The position numbers and the translations under genes are program-made. From the NCBI GenBank assembly GCA_018818425.1, contig JAHISB010000009.1:1-41586 (forward strand): a stretch of 41,586 nt of DNA, written 5' to 3'. This document shows, piece after piece, positions 7,718 through 15,376 of this stretch. This DNA is from Patescibacteria group bacterium (GTDB lineage Bacteria > Patescibacteriota > Patescibacteriia > UBA1558 > UBA10009). Each line of letters begins with the position of its first letter. Position 1 is the first letter of the stretch. The notes under the pieces are model-generated. The model did no database searches. It saw only the letters and a program-made list of their open reading frames with translations, and had not been told where the DNA came from.

Positions 7718-9244
7718 ATGGAAGGTATTATTTTACTTATCATCTTTATTGCAGGACTGGCCATGGGCGGTTTTGCCGGTTATTATTTCAGGAAGTTATT
7801 TGCCGCCCGCCAGGTGGATTCGGCGGAACGCAAGGCGGAAAATTTAATTAACGAAGCTAAAAACAAACAAAAGGAAGTTTTGCTGGAAGCCAGGGATAAA
7901 GCTTTAAAAATATTGGACGAAGGCAAAAAAGAAACAGAGGAGCGACGCCGGGAAGTTCAGTATATCAGGGAAAGACTGGAAAAAAGAGAGGCGACTTTTG
8001 ATAAAAAATTATTGGAGCTGGAAAACAAACACCAGGAATTATATGATAAGGCCGGCAAGATCGAAAGTTTAAAGGAGGAAATAAAGAAAATCAAAGTAGA
8101 ACAGCTGGAAAAACTGGAAAAAATCGCCGGTTTTTCTAAAGACGAAGCCAAAAAGATATTGCTGGAAAATATTGAAGAAAAAATTAAAGAAGAGCTGGTG
8201 GTTCGAGTTAAAAAATTAGAAGCCCAGTCTAGCGAAGAACTGGAACGACAGGCCAAAAATATAATTTCTTCGGTTATCCAGCGCTGTGCTTCTTCGCATG
8301 CCGCTGAAATTACCACCACCGTAGTTCATTTGCCCAGCGATGAAATGAAAGGCAGAGTTATCGGCCGGGAGGGCAGAAACATTAAAACCATCGAGCAGCT
8401 GACCGGCGTGGAGATTATTGTTGACGACACCCCGGAAGCCATAGTAGTTTCCGGTTTTTCTCCCATCAGAAGGCATTTAGCTAAAAAAGCTTTAGACAAG
8501 CTGATGGCCGACGGCCGCATTCATCCCGGACGGATTGAGGAAGCAGTCGAAGAAGCTAAAAAAGAGCTGGCCTTAGACATTAAAAAATCAGGCGAAGATG
8601 CTGCCCGAGAAGTTGGCATCGCCGGCCTGGACCCCAAGCTGGTTCAGGTCTTGGGCCGTCTTAAATACCGAACCAGCTATGGCCAAAATCAATTACTCCA
8701 TGCCTTAGAGGTAGCTCATCTTTCCGGGCTTTTAGCTGAAGAGCTAGGCGCAGATGCGGCGATAGCTAAAAAAGGCGGACTGCTCCATGATATTGGCAAG
8801 GCCGTTGACCATGAAGTTCAGGGCGGCCATCCGGAAATTGGTTATGATATTTTGAAAAAATTCGGTTTGCCGGAAGAGATTGCTTATATTGCCTTGGGTC
8901 ACCACGAAGACAGCCCCAAAACTTTAGAGGCCATTATTGTTAAGGTGGCCGATGCCATCTCCGGAGCCAGGCCGGGCGCCCGCAAAGATACCTTTGAAAA
9001 TTATCTGCAGAGATTGAATGAATTGGAAGGCGTGGCCACCAGTTTTGAAGGCATAGACAAAGCTTACGCCATTCAAGCCGGCAGAGAGATTAGGGTTTTT
9101 GTTACTCCGGAAGAAGTTGATGATTGGCAGGCCACTAAATTGGCCAGAGACATTGCCGAAAAAATTGAAACCGAGCTTAAATATCCCGGAGAAATTAAAG
9201 TCAATGTCATCAGAGAAAAAAGGGTGATTGAGTATGCGAGGTAG
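7718..9244 (+). CDS. rny: Ribonuclease Y
   Basis: A 508-residue membrane-anchored endoribonuclease that starts decay of many mRNAs. It has all the family parts in order: an N-terminal membrane helix (residues 2-24, EGIILLIIFIAGLAMGGFAGYYF), a long charged coiled coil (about 30-190), a KH domain with its loop (about 210-270, GRVIGREGRNIKTIEQLTG), and an HD domain (about 325-420) with HALEVAHLSG, the metal-binding HDIGK motif and GHHEDSP. The length is normal for the family (about 510-520). A weak purine-rich sequence (GAAGGATA) precedes the ATG. It is followed by ymdB, the same order as in Bacillus subtilis, and by hup, probably as one transcript from the promoter at 7442. Confidence 0.97.
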   Translation: MEGIILLIIFIAGLAMGGFAGYYFRKLFAARQVDSAERKAENLINEAKNKQKEVLLEARDKALKILDEGKKETEERRREVQYIRERLEKREATFDKKLLELENKHQELYDKAGKIESLKEEIKKIKVEQLEKLEKIAGFSKDEAKKILLENIEEKIKEELVVRVKKLEAQSSEELERQAKNIISSVIQRCASSHAAEITTTVVHLPSDEMKGRVIGREGRNIKTIEQLTGVEIIVDDTPEAIVVSGFSPIRRHLAKKALDKLMADGRIHPGRIEEAVEEAKKELALDIKKSGEDAAREVGIAGLDPKLVQVLGRLKYRTSYGQNQLLHALEVAHLSGLLAEELGADAAIAKKGGLLHDIGKAVDHEVQGGHPEIGYDILKKFGLPEEIAYIALGHHEDSPKTLEAIIVKVADAISGARPGARKDTFENYLQRLNELEGVATSFEGIDKAYAIQAGREIRVFVTPEEVDDWQATKLARDIAEKIETELKYPGEIKVNVIREKRVIEYAR

Positions 9245-9310
9245 ACCACTAAGTTACTACTAAGTTACTAAGTTGTTAAGTTGTTAAGTTTGTAGGCGAC
9301 TAAGTTATAA
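9245..9310. repeat. Word-like direct repeat (ACTAAGTTACT / AAGTTGTTAAGTTG)
   Basis: Between rny and ymdB the sequence is a chain of AAGTT words (ACTAAGTTACTACTAAGTT, then AAGTTGTTAAGTTGTTAAGT). It is A+T rich with no stem. It is one of several such word repeats in the window. Confidence 0.75.
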
Positions 9311-9322
9311 CATTTAATAAGT

Positions 9323-10126
9323 ATGAAAATACTATTCTTCGGCGATATTGTGGGTAAAATAGGCCGGCAGGCAATTGTCAAAGCTTTATCCGATTTACGG
9401 AAAAAGTATCAACCCGATGTTATTTTAGCCAATGTGGAAAATCTGGCCCATGGCAAGGGTGTTACCGCTAAAACTCTAAAAGAGATGAAAGAAGCCGGCA
9501 TTGATTTTTTTACTTCCGGCAATCATGTCTGGAAAAAAGAAGAGGTGCGCTCTGCCACCCGGGAAAGCGGGACTGATCTTATTACGCCGGCCAACGACCC
9601 CCGGACTTTAAACGGCCAGGGCTATAAACTCTTGACAGTTGGCGCAACCAAACTTTTTGTGGTAAACTTATTAGGCAGAGTATTTATTGATGAAGCGGAT
9701 TTAAGATGCCCTTTCAAAGAGATTGATAAAATATTGGCTGAGCAAAATTCAAATAATTATAGCGGCATCATTGTTGATATTCATGCCGAAGCCACCTCGG
9801 AAAAAGTGGCTCTGAGCTGGTATTTAGACGGCCGGGTCTCGGCGGTCATCGGCACCCATACGCACATAGCCACTGCTGATTATAAAATTCTGCCCCGCGG
9901 AACCGGTTATGTCACCGATGTGGGCATGGTAGGGCCCGTGGATTCGGTTTTGGGCGTTAAAAAAGAATTAATTATTGAAAAGTTTTTAAACGACAGCCCC
10001 ATTGTCTTTAAAATTCCAGAAACCGGCGAGGTGGAGATCAATGCCGTTTATCTAGAGATCGATGAGCTAAGCCGTTTAACCGCCAAAATTGAAAAAATTT
10101 ATTATAAAGTATTAATTAATCAATAA
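9323..10126 (+). CDS. ymdB: YmdB-type metallophosphoesterase
   Basis: A 267-residue protein of the YmdB family (phosphodiesterase with 2',3'-cyclic nucleotide activity). It has the characteristic start MKILFFGDIVGKIGR (metal-binding Asp), ANVENLAHGKG, a FTSGNHVWKK motif (GNH), VDIHAEATSEK, GTHTHIATAD (metal-binding His pair) and TGYVTDVGMVGP near the C-terminus. The length matches the family (about 264). In Bacillus subtilis it lies beside RNase Y and affects RNA levels, biofilm and motility. Here it lies between rny and hup, keeping that pairing. No Shine-Dalgarno is evident. Confidence 0.95.
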   Translation: MKILFFGDIVGKIGRQAIVKALSDLRKKYQPDVILANVENLAHGKGVTAKTLKEMKEAGIDFFTSGNHVWKKEEVRSATRESGTDLITPANDPRTLNGQGYKLLTVGATKLFVVNLLGRVFIDEADLRCPFKEIDKILAEQNSNNYSGIIVDIHAEATSEKVALSWYLDGRVSAVIGTHTHIATADYKILPRGTGYVTDVGMVGPVDSVLGVKKELIIEKFLNDSPIVFKIPETGEVEINAVYLEIDELSRLTAKIEKIYYKVLINQ

Positions 10127-10130
10127 GCAT

Positions 10131-10409
10131 ATGAATAAAGCAGAACTTTTGCAAAAAATTGCCGATAAGCTTAATATACACAAAAAGCATGCAGAGAATG
10201 TTTTAGAGACTTTTGAGGAGGTAGTTATTGATACTTTAAAGGCGGGCGGCGAGGTAACTTTAACCGGTTTTGGAACCTTTTCAGCCAAGCGCCGGACGGC
10301 CAGAATGGGCGTTAATCCGCAGAACCCTTCGGAAAGAATTCAAATACCCGAAGTGGTGGTGCCTAAGTTTAAAGCCGGCAAATCCTTAAAGGATTCCTTA
10401 AAGTCTTAA
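10131..10409 (+). CDS. hup: HU family DNA-binding protein
   Basis: A 92-residue histone-like protein. It shows the N-terminal helical dimer part (MNKAELLQKIADKLNIHKKHAENVLETFEEVV), the GGEVTLTGFGTFSAKRRTAR turn, and the DNA-binding beta arm (RMGVNPQNPSERIQIP), ending VPKFKAGKSLKDSLK. It binds and bends DNA as a dimer in the nucleoid. It starts 4 nt after the ymdB stop, so it is the last gene of the rny-ymdB-hup unit. A palindrome at 10521 follows. Confidence 0.97.
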   Translation: MNKAELLQKIADKLNIHKKHAENVLETFEEVVIDTLKAGGEVTLTGFGTFSAKRRTARMGVNPQNPSERIQIPEVVVPKFKAGKSLKDSLKS

Positions 10410-10520
10410 TATTTTAAAAAGTTTTTCTTTTTACATCATGGTCATTCTAAGATGTGCGTTGGCACAACTTAGGAGGCGATGATTTTTTTATTTTAATCAA
10501 TATTAAAAATCCACCCCATG

Positions 10521-10544
10521 ACCTACGCGCCTCGGCGCATAGGT
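10521..10544. repeat. Palindrome, ACCTACGCGC/GGCGCATAGGT family
   Basis: Arms ACCTACGCGC and GCGCATAGGT pair with one mismatch around a short CTCG-type loop. The same design, with the same CCTCGGCGC centre, lies at 14083-14112 upstream of trmD. Both are intergenic. Confidence 0.75.
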
Positions 10545-10572
10545 ACATAATCATTTCGGGATGGGTATATTA

Positions 10573-11373
10573 CTAATTTGGATAGATGACAATAATCCTT
10601 TTTTCTCCCTGCAAAATATCGCTTTCGTTCCAGTCGTGCATGGCTTCCATGATCACTTGATAATCGTAAAGAAAATCCTCGCCGCGCTTGGTGCCGGGGT
10701 CGTTGGTGATAAATTTATCTTCGGTATAGCCCTTAATCACCAGCATGTGGTAAATCGGCCCGGGGGTCCTAAAATAGGGATTGCCTAACTGCCTGCCGGC
10801 CGCCGGCGCTATCACCGGACGTTGCTGGAATAAATGATTTTTAATTTCATCAATCGTGGGATTGTCAACCACTTCCACTTTATCATAACCTAAATATTCT
10901 TTAATCATTTCGGCGGTTTGCTGGGCAGTTAAATCGAAATGCCCGCCAAAATAATTTAATTGCCAATCAACCATGGCTAAAATTTCATCAGCCGCAATTT
11001 GGGGAGTGAAAGTTTTTCCCTGATAAAAATAATGGACTATTAAGCCGGCGGCTTCTTCGCAAGCCTCTTTAAAAGTTTCGTCCCAAACAGCAAAAGGCGC
11101 CTGGGGAGTGAAAGGGACGTTGAGGTTGTAGGTTGTAGGCAATACATTATTTCCGTAGCCGACAGCCTGGCTGTAGGCTGCCGTGTTGGTTGTTTGGTCA
11201 TCGGTTATAGGTTTTGGGTCCTGAAGATCGTTATTATTCTGCTGGAACTCTACCTCTGTCGGCATTGATGGTTTAGTTAAATCAATAACAAAGTTTTTAA
11301 TTTTTACCCGATAACTAAAAAAGCCCGCTAAAATTATTAACAGGATCAGAGTCAATAGTAATTTTTTCTTCAT
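10573..11373 (-). CDS. Membrane-anchored C39-like cysteine peptidase
   Basis: A 266-residue protein. Residues 1-30 form a signal anchor (KKLLLTLILLIILAGFFSY) and residues 35-82 a polar linker. The rest is a papain-like domain of the peptidase C39-like type: NLNVPFTPQAPFAVWDETFKEACEEAA carries the predicted catalytic Cys, IYHMLVIKGYTED the His and FITNDPGTKRG the Asp. The active site should face outside the membrane. Its start codon overlaps the stop of the FN3 gene (ATGA), so the pair is translationally coupled. A palindrome (11157-11179) is built in frame into the linker, coding about residues 65-72. The substrate is unknown; cell-wall or surface-protein processing is possible. Confidence 0.85.
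   Translation of the reverse strand: MKKKLLLTLILLIILAGFFSYRVKIKNFVIDLTKPSMPTEVEFQQNNNDLQDPKPITDDQTTNTAAYSQAVGYGNNVLPTTYNLNVPFTPQAPFAVWDETFKEACEEAAGLIVHYFYQGKTFTPQIAADEILAMVDWQLNYFGGHFDLTAQQTAEMIKEYLGYDKVEVVDNPTIDEIKNHLFQQRPVIAPAAGRQLGNPYFRTPGPIYHMLVIKGYTEDKFITNDPGTKRGEDFLYDYQVIMEAMHDWNESDILQGEKRIIVIYPN
11157..11179. repeat. Palindrome of the GCCGACAGCC family inside the C39 peptidase gene
   Basis: AGCCGACAGCC and GGCTGTAGGCT pair with one mismatch. Related palindromes lie at 12989-13011 and 13392-13418. The copy falls in the unstructured linker of the peptidase and keeps its frame. Confidence 0.7.
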
Positions 11374-12830
11374 TTATTTATATACTCCAAATAATCGCTG
11401 GAATTTTGCCAAATACCCCAAGGAATAGAGGGGTGAACGGTTTTGCCTCCCCAAACAATGGATTTATAAATCGCCAGCGCCGGGTAACTGCCGTAAATAT
11501 AGGCATTAACTAAAGTGGGCCAGTTATTTTCGGCAACAGGAATAAGACCGCCAAACATTTCTTCCAACTCTGTTTTCAGCTGATTGGCTTTGCTGGCTTC
11601 TTCTGCTAAGCTTTTTAAGCGGCTTTGGCCATAGGCAAAATTTTCCTGCGGCAGGATGGGTATTTTACCTGGCCCGTTGGGATTATAGCCGTGGGAAACT
11701 TCAATGCCGTCAATATAGCCGTCGCCGTCGGTATCGGCCTTAATGGGGTCGGTATTATACTGCTGTTCCTGGGCATTGGTTAGGCCGTCCAGGTCAAAGT
11801 CCTGGCCGACATCGTTAATATTAAAAAATTCTTGAGTGGGCAGGGTTAAATTGGGCGACAGGGTTAAAAGATTCTGCGGCAGGGTATGAAAAGAAAATTC
11901 CGGAGTGGTTAAGGTTTTGTTTAAAATATCTTTAAGGTAGACTTTGTAGTAGTAGGTGGTATTGAATTCTAAATCATCAAGAATTTTTTCCTGCTCAACG
12001 TTGCGGGGCTTATCTAAATAAACCTTTTTATTATAACTGCCGGATTTAGCGCCATAGCGAATATCGCCTTCCACCGGCCGGTTAGCTTTAAGATTAATAA
12101 TTACCGAAGCAGAGTCTTGGGCATAAAATGAATTAAAGGGCGAAATTTCATAAATAATTAAATCGGGGATATCTTCGTCATCGTTAAAGTTGGTCATAAA
12201 GTTGTAATAGACCGAATACTGGATATTGCCGGAACTGTCTTTAGAAGAAATTTTGTAATAATAAAAGCGGTTATTATCAAGCCCGGTAGCGGTTAGGTCA
12301 TGAACAGTAACTTTGGAGCCATTGCATTTGGTTTTATTTAAATTTTCTATGCTGCTGCCGTAATAAACGCAGGAATCGGCCGGTTCGTTGGTTTGCCAAA
12401 CAAAGGTAGCGGTGTTGCCGGTTATAAAACTGGTGTGCACATTGCTGACAATAGGCGCTTTGGTATCGTTTTCTTCGGCTGCTTCAAAATTGTAAATATC
12501 CGAAATTACAATGCGGCCGTCAGAGGCAGCGGCGGTTATTTTAAAATAATAAGTTTGCTCGGGGATTAAGCCGCCCAAAACAGTTTCGTGGTAGGTATTA
12601 AAAGTATTATCATCAAGCCAGCTGCCCAAAGCATTGGTTAAGCCAAAGTCAAAATGACCGGTGGTAGGATAATTGGTAGTCCAGATTATTTCCGCAGAAT
12701 TGTCTGACGGCGAAATTCTTAAACTCTGAATCATCAGCAAATCAGTTTGGTCTGCTTGGGAGTTTTGGGGGATAGTCAAAGTAACCACGATGTTTAATAA
12801 AATTATAATTGTTATAAATCTTTTTTTCAT
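11370..12830 (-). CDS. Exported protein with fibronectin type III-like domains and a calcium-binding DxDxDG repeat
   Basis: The chosen start gives 486 residues with a signal peptide (MKKRFITIIILLNIVVTLTI ... QADQ); an upstream in-frame ATG at 12860 would add ten residues (MLLFKIALND). Three beta-sandwich domains of fibronectin/purple-acid-phosphatase N-terminal type follow (about 35-125, 130-215, 225-320). They are recognised by repeated patterns such as AEIIWTTNYPTTGHFDFG, ATFVWQTNEPADSCVYYG and YYYKI/YYYKV. Next comes a thrombospondin type-3-like segment (DVGQDFDLDGLTNAQEQQ, KADTDGDGYIDGIE) that should bind calcium. It is a secreted adhesion or surface protein, coupled to the C39-like peptidase downstream. 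Confidence 0.85.
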   Translation of the reverse strand: MKKRFITIIILLNIVVTLTIPQNSQADQTDLLMIQSLRISPSDNSAEIIWTTNYPTTGHFDFGLTNALGSWLDDNTFNTYHETVLGGLIPEQTYYFKITAAASDGRIVISDIYNFEAAEENDTKAPIVSNVHTSFITGNTATFVWQTNEPADSCVYYGSSIENLNKTKCNGSKVTVHDLTATGLDNNRFYYYKISSKDSSGNIQYSVYYNFMTNFNDDEDIPDLIIYEISPFNSFYAQDSASVIINLKANRPVEGDIRYGAKSGSYNKKVYLDKPRNVEQEKILDDLEFNTTYYYKVYLKDILNKTLTTPEFSFHTLPQNLLTLSPNLTLPTQEFFNINDVGQDFDLDGLTNAQEQQYNTDPIKADTDGDGYIDGIEVSHGYNPNGPGKIPILPQENFAYGQSRLKSLAEEASKANQLKTELEEMFGGLIPVAENNWPTLVNAYIYGSYPALAIYKSIVWGGKTVHPSIPWGIWQNSSDYLEYINK

Positions 12831-12880
12831 ATCATTTAAGGCAATTTTAAATAATAGCATCTTTTTGCCCCTGTGTCAAT

Positions 12881-12909
12881 ATTATATCCTTTTTTATCAA
12901 GGAATTCAA
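12881..12909 (-). promoter_or_regulatory. Promoter for the FN3/C39 gene pair
   Basis: TTGAAT (12909-12904), 17 nt, TATAAT (12886-12881) on the minus strand. The start of transcription would be near 12874, 44 nt before the chosen start codon. Confidence 0.75.
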
Positions 12910-12988
12910 TCTTACTTGTCTTTTTATGCCTTATTTTTTTGCGGAGCAGGGCGTTCCGTTTTTAAATATCATTCAAGCCGAACCATAA

Positions 12989-13011
12989 AGCCGACAGCAT
13001 GGCTGTCGGCT
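12989..13011. repeat. Palindrome of the GCCGACAGC family, downstream of the QueD-like gene
   Basis: AGCCGACAGC and GCTGTCGGCT pair perfectly around ATG. It lies 23 nt past the stop of the QueD-like gene. A sister copy lies on the other side of that gene. Confidence 0.85.
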
Positions 13012-13033
13012 ACCGAGAGCGTGGTTATTTTTT

Positions 13034-13378
13034 TTACTCTTTAGAATAAACTGTCGCATACCTTTCATCAGTTTCCCAGATTTTAACGCACTTTACAGGG
13101 TATTTATTTGTAAGTTTATTTAAGAAAAAAGTGGCAATAGATTCGTTACCAGATGATTTAAAACCTAACCCATTCAATATTTCTTTAAGATTTTTATTGT
13201 CAATTGTTGAAATAATTTTTTTAATATCTAAAATAACATCATAATGATCGATGCCTCCCGCATATCCTGATTCAGAATCAACTTCACCTTCCAAAATTAC
13301 TTCAACTCTAAAATTATGCTCATGAGCATCTTGGCCATGGCGGGCTTTGAATGTTTCAATTATACCGATTTCTGCCAT
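13034..13378 (-). CDS. 6-pyruvoyl-tetrahydropterin synthase/QueD family protein with altered active site
   Basis: A 114-residue protein from the start chosen here (MAEIGIIETFKARHG). A longer frame is open up to 13624, but it overlaps trmD and runs through a palindrome, so it is not believed. Family marks are the zinc ligands in FKARH and HEHNFRVEV, the GEVD turn, an ILDIKKI segment, the NESIATFFLNKL helix and the C-terminal VKIWETDERYATVY with the conserved Glu. Two catalytic positions look changed: no Cys precedes HEH (Gly where QueD has Cys), and the usual LDH reads IDN. The fold and metal site are kept but normal QueD chemistry is doubtful. queA and queH lie 21 kb away. The gene is flanked on both sides by the same palindrome. 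Confidence 0.8.
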   Translation of the reverse strand: MAEIGIIETFKARHGQDAHEHNFRVEVILEGEVDSESGYAGGIDHYDVILDIKKIISTIDNKNLKEILNGLGFKSSGNESIATFFLNKLTNKYPVKCVKIWETDERYATVYSKE

Positions 13379-13391
13379 ATATTTAATTTCG

Positions 13392-13418
13392 GCAGCCGAC
13401 AGCCAGGCTGTCGGTTGC
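13392..13418. repeat. Palindrome of the GCCGACAGCC family between trmD and the QueD-like gene
   Basis: GCAGCCGACAGCC pairs with GGCTGTCGGTTGC around a single A, with one G-T wobble. It starts 15 nt after the trmD stop and ends 14 nt before the QueD-like start. Confidence 0.85.
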
Positions 13419-13433
13419 GATGAATGATGAATA

Positions 13434-14069
13434 TTAATTATTTTTTCTCCATCCCTCAATCTCTTTATGATTCCCCGAAAGCAAAATTTTAGGGACTTTT
13501 TGTCCTTTAAAATTCTCCGGCCGGGTGTATTGGGGGTATTCAATAACATCAGCTTTTTTGCCAGAAAATGTTTCGTATTGCAACGATTCGGCTGAACCCA
13601 GCACTCCTGGCACAAGCCGGGCAACAGCTTCGGTAATTACTGCAGCTCCTAATTCGCCTCCCGAGAGGACATAAGGTCCGATTGATACTTTTTCATTGAT
13701 GAGTTTATCGACTCGCGCATCAACTCCTTCATATCTGCCGCAGATAAAAATCAACTGATCGAGATTGGCATATCTTTGCGCCATTTTTTGGTTAAACTGT
13801 TTGCCCGCCGGGTCAAGTAAAATAATTTTGGACTTTCTTTTCTTTTTTATTGATTTGAGGCATTTATAAATCGGTTCCACCATTAAAACCATGCCCGGTC
13901 CGCCGCCATAAGGCGTGTCATCAACAGTTTTATGCTTATTTTTAGAAAATTTTCTGATGTCATGAGTTTGAATTTTTATCTTCTTTGATTTTTGGGCGCG
14001 TTTAAGAATAGACTCATTGATGTAAGAGTCAAGAATATCAGGGAAGATTGTTATAATATCGAATTTCAT
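13434..14069 (-). CDS. trmD: tRNA (guanine-37-N1)-methyltransferase, short C-terminus
   Basis: A 211-residue SPOUT-class enzyme that methylates G37 of tRNAs to prevent +1 frameshifting. The start MKFDIITIFPDIL is chosen because it matches the family start; 32 further upstream codons are open but run through a palindrome. Visible motifs are YGGGPGMVL, FICGRYEGVDARVD, and the trefoil-knot SAM site SIGPYVLSGGELGAAVITEA, then PGVLGSAES and YTRPENFKGQKVPKILLSGNHKEIEGWR. The family normally continues about 30-45 residues beyond this WR to a C-terminal helical domain; here it stops after KNN, 15 nt before a palindrome. It belongs to the rpsP-khpA-trmD cluster; rimM is missing from its usual place. 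Confidence 0.95.
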   Translation of the reverse strand: MKFDIITIFPDILDSYINESILKRAQKSKKIKIQTHDIRKFSKNKHKTVDDTPYGGGPGMVLMVEPIYKCLKSIKKKRKSKIILLDPAGKQFNQKMAQRYANLDQLIFICGRYEGVDARVDKLINEKVSIGPYVLSGGELGAAVITEAVARLVPGVLGSAESLQYETFSGKKADVIEYPQYTRPENFKGQKVPKILLSGNHKEIEGWRKNN

Positions 14070-14082
14070 AAAATTATTGATT

Positions 14083-14112
14083 TGTAGGTACGCACCTCGG
14101 CGCGTACCTACA
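14083..14112. repeat. Palindrome TGTAGGTACGC/GCGTACCTACA upstream of trmD
   Basis: The eleven-base arms pair perfectly around the loop ACCTCGGC. It is related to the palindrome at 10521-10544. It lies 13 nt before the trmD start codon, so a folded hairpin would sit close to the ribosome landing site. Confidence 0.85.
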
Positions 14113-14169
14113 TAATACTTACGCTTAAATTCCATTAAACCACAGAAGCTGAATTTATTCAACAATACA

Positions 14170-14206
14170 AAGAACCCCCTTCGATAAATTCAGGGGGCCT
14201 TTGTTT
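14170..14206 (-). terminator. Hairpin after khpA, possible terminator or palindromic element
   Basis: On the minus strand CCCCCTGAATTTATCGAAGG (then GGG) folds on itself, flanked by AAAG/CTTT and followed by TTCTTTG. The CCCTTCGA...TCAGGG pattern also resembles the short palindrome seen in queA near 35557-35574. It separates khpA from trmD. Confidence 0.6.
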
Positions 14207-14221
14207 ATAAACGGTAATGAT

Positions 14222-14548
14222 TTATAACTTTAAATCATCAACTGCGCTGGTGTCAACCTCTTCGGTTTTTCTTTCTCTACCAGCTGGTCGTTGCGAACCT
14301 TCCGGTTCGATGATTTTAAGATTAACCCTGGCGTTGTTTTTAGCACCAACTATTCTTAGTAAGGTCCTAATAGCACGGGCAGTCTGGCCCTGGCGGCCGA
14401 TAATTTGACCCATGTCATCCGGGTTAATTTTGAGTGCCAATAGAACACCCATTTCGTCAATGCTCCTATTGATTTCCACATCTTTAGGATTACTGACCAG
14501 AGTTTTTACTATAAACTCTAAAAACTCTTGATCTAGCTCTTTAGCCAT
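14222..14548 (-). CDS. khpA: KH-domain RNA-binding protein KhpA
   Basis: A 108-residue protein with a single KH domain (about residues 1-80): MAKELDQEFLEFIVKTLVSNP, then ALKINPDDMGQIIGRQGQTARAIRTLLRIVGA with the GxxG loop (GRQG). It ends in a short polar tail. It should bind RNA, with its partner KhpB/Jag in those bacteria that have it, and affects cell size and translation. Its place between rpsP and trmD is conserved in many bacteria. The usual length is about 75-80, so the C-terminal 25 residues are extra. Confidence 0.95.
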   Translation of the reverse strand: MAKELDQEFLEFIVKTLVSNPKDVEINRSIDEMGVLLALKINPDDMGQIIGRQGQTARAIRTLLRIVGAKNNARVNLKIIEPEGSQRPAGRERKTEEVDTSAVDDLKL

Positions 14549-14728
14549 GTTTCTTGCAGTTAATGTTTATTAATATTATTAGCCAAAACAAGCATCTCAA
14601 CAACGACGGTATTTATAGTTAAGAATTACTTGTTAAGGAGCTAATTATTGTAAATTACAGTATATATTACTTTTAATTTTTTGTCAAAGGTTAGGAAAAG
14701 GTTAGTTAGGAAAATATTTGACGGCGGA

Positions 14729-15286
14729 TCAGTCCTTTTTATCTTCCGGTTTTTCTTCTGCCTGGACTGCCGGTTTATCATCAGCAATAGGTGCGGGAGA
14801 GTGCGGCTCCTCTTTCTTTTCTTCGGCCGGTTTATCTTCTGGTTTTTCTTCTTGCTTCGGAGCTTCTGGAGGCGTTTTTTTATCAGCAGAAACTTCTTCT
14901 GTCTTTGATTCTTCTTTAGCTTCTGCAGATTCGGTTTTTTGCTCCCCGGTCTTTTGATCTCCAGTTTTAAGTTTTAAGTCTTCAGTCTTCAGTTTTTCCT
15001 TCTTAGCCTGACGCTTCTTGGTTATTTTAATAGATTTCTTTTTTTCTTTATCTTCAATCACCCCCTCTTTAACCAAAAGATTATGAATAGTATTAGAGGA
15101 TTGGGCGCCAACCGAAAGCCAGTGTTTAATTCTTTCAACTTTAAGATTAACCTCTTTGGTTCGGGGATTATAATTGCCTAATAATTCCAAATAATCGCCG
15201 AAAGGATCCTTTTTCTTTTCCAGGACAACTATTCTATATGACGGCTGTTTGCGTTTGCCGATTCTGGATAATCTAATTGTTAACAT
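14729..15286 (-). CDS. rpsP: 30S ribosomal protein S16 with a long charged tail
   Basis: Residues 1-80 are a normal S16 (MLTIRLSRIGKRKQPSYRIVV, FGDYLELLGNYNP, WLSVGAQSSNTIHNLLVKEGV). A tail of about 100 residues rich in Lys, Glu, Ala and Pro follows (EEKPEDKPAEEKKEEP-type repeats). Most bacterial S16 proteins end near residue 80-90. Part of the tail (TEDLKLKTGDQKTGEQKTE) is coded by a word-like DNA repeat (ACTGAAGACTGAAGACTTAA, 14964-14998). The tail is probably disordered and surface exposed. rpsP heads the cluster with khpA and trmD under the promoter at 15377-15404. Confidence 0.97.
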   Translation of the reverse strand: MLTIRLSRIGKRKQPSYRIVVLEKKKDPFGDYLELLGNYNPRTKEVNLKVERIKHWLSVGAQSSNTIHNLLVKEGVIEDKEKKKSIKITKKRQAKKEKLKTEDLKLKTGDQKTGEQKTESAEAKEESKTEEVSADKKTPPEAPKQEEKPEDKPAEEKKEEPHSPAPIADDKPAVQAEEKPEDKKD

Positions 15287-15310
15287 AGTTTGTTGTTTAG
15301 TTATTAACTA

Positions 15311-15350
15311 AGGCAGTCCAACTACCCTTTGAGAGCAATCAGACTACTTG
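15311..15350. repeat. Duplicated TTGAGAGCAAT word in the rpsP leader
   Basis: The word TTGAGAGCAAT occurs twice (about 15330 and 15349), 9 nt apart, within the predicted 5' untranslated region of rpsP. It may be chance or a site for autoregulation. Confidence 0.4.
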
Positions 15351-15376
15351 AGAGCAATGATTTCGTGATTAGGGTA

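Noticed and set aside
13379-13624. Longer version of the QueD-like protein
   Set aside because: The upstream codons overlap trmD in another frame and pass through a palindrome; the family match starts at MAEIGIIETF.
14070-14165. Extended N-terminus of TrmD
   Set aside because: The extra codons read through a palindrome, while MKFDIITIFPDIL is the normal TrmD start.
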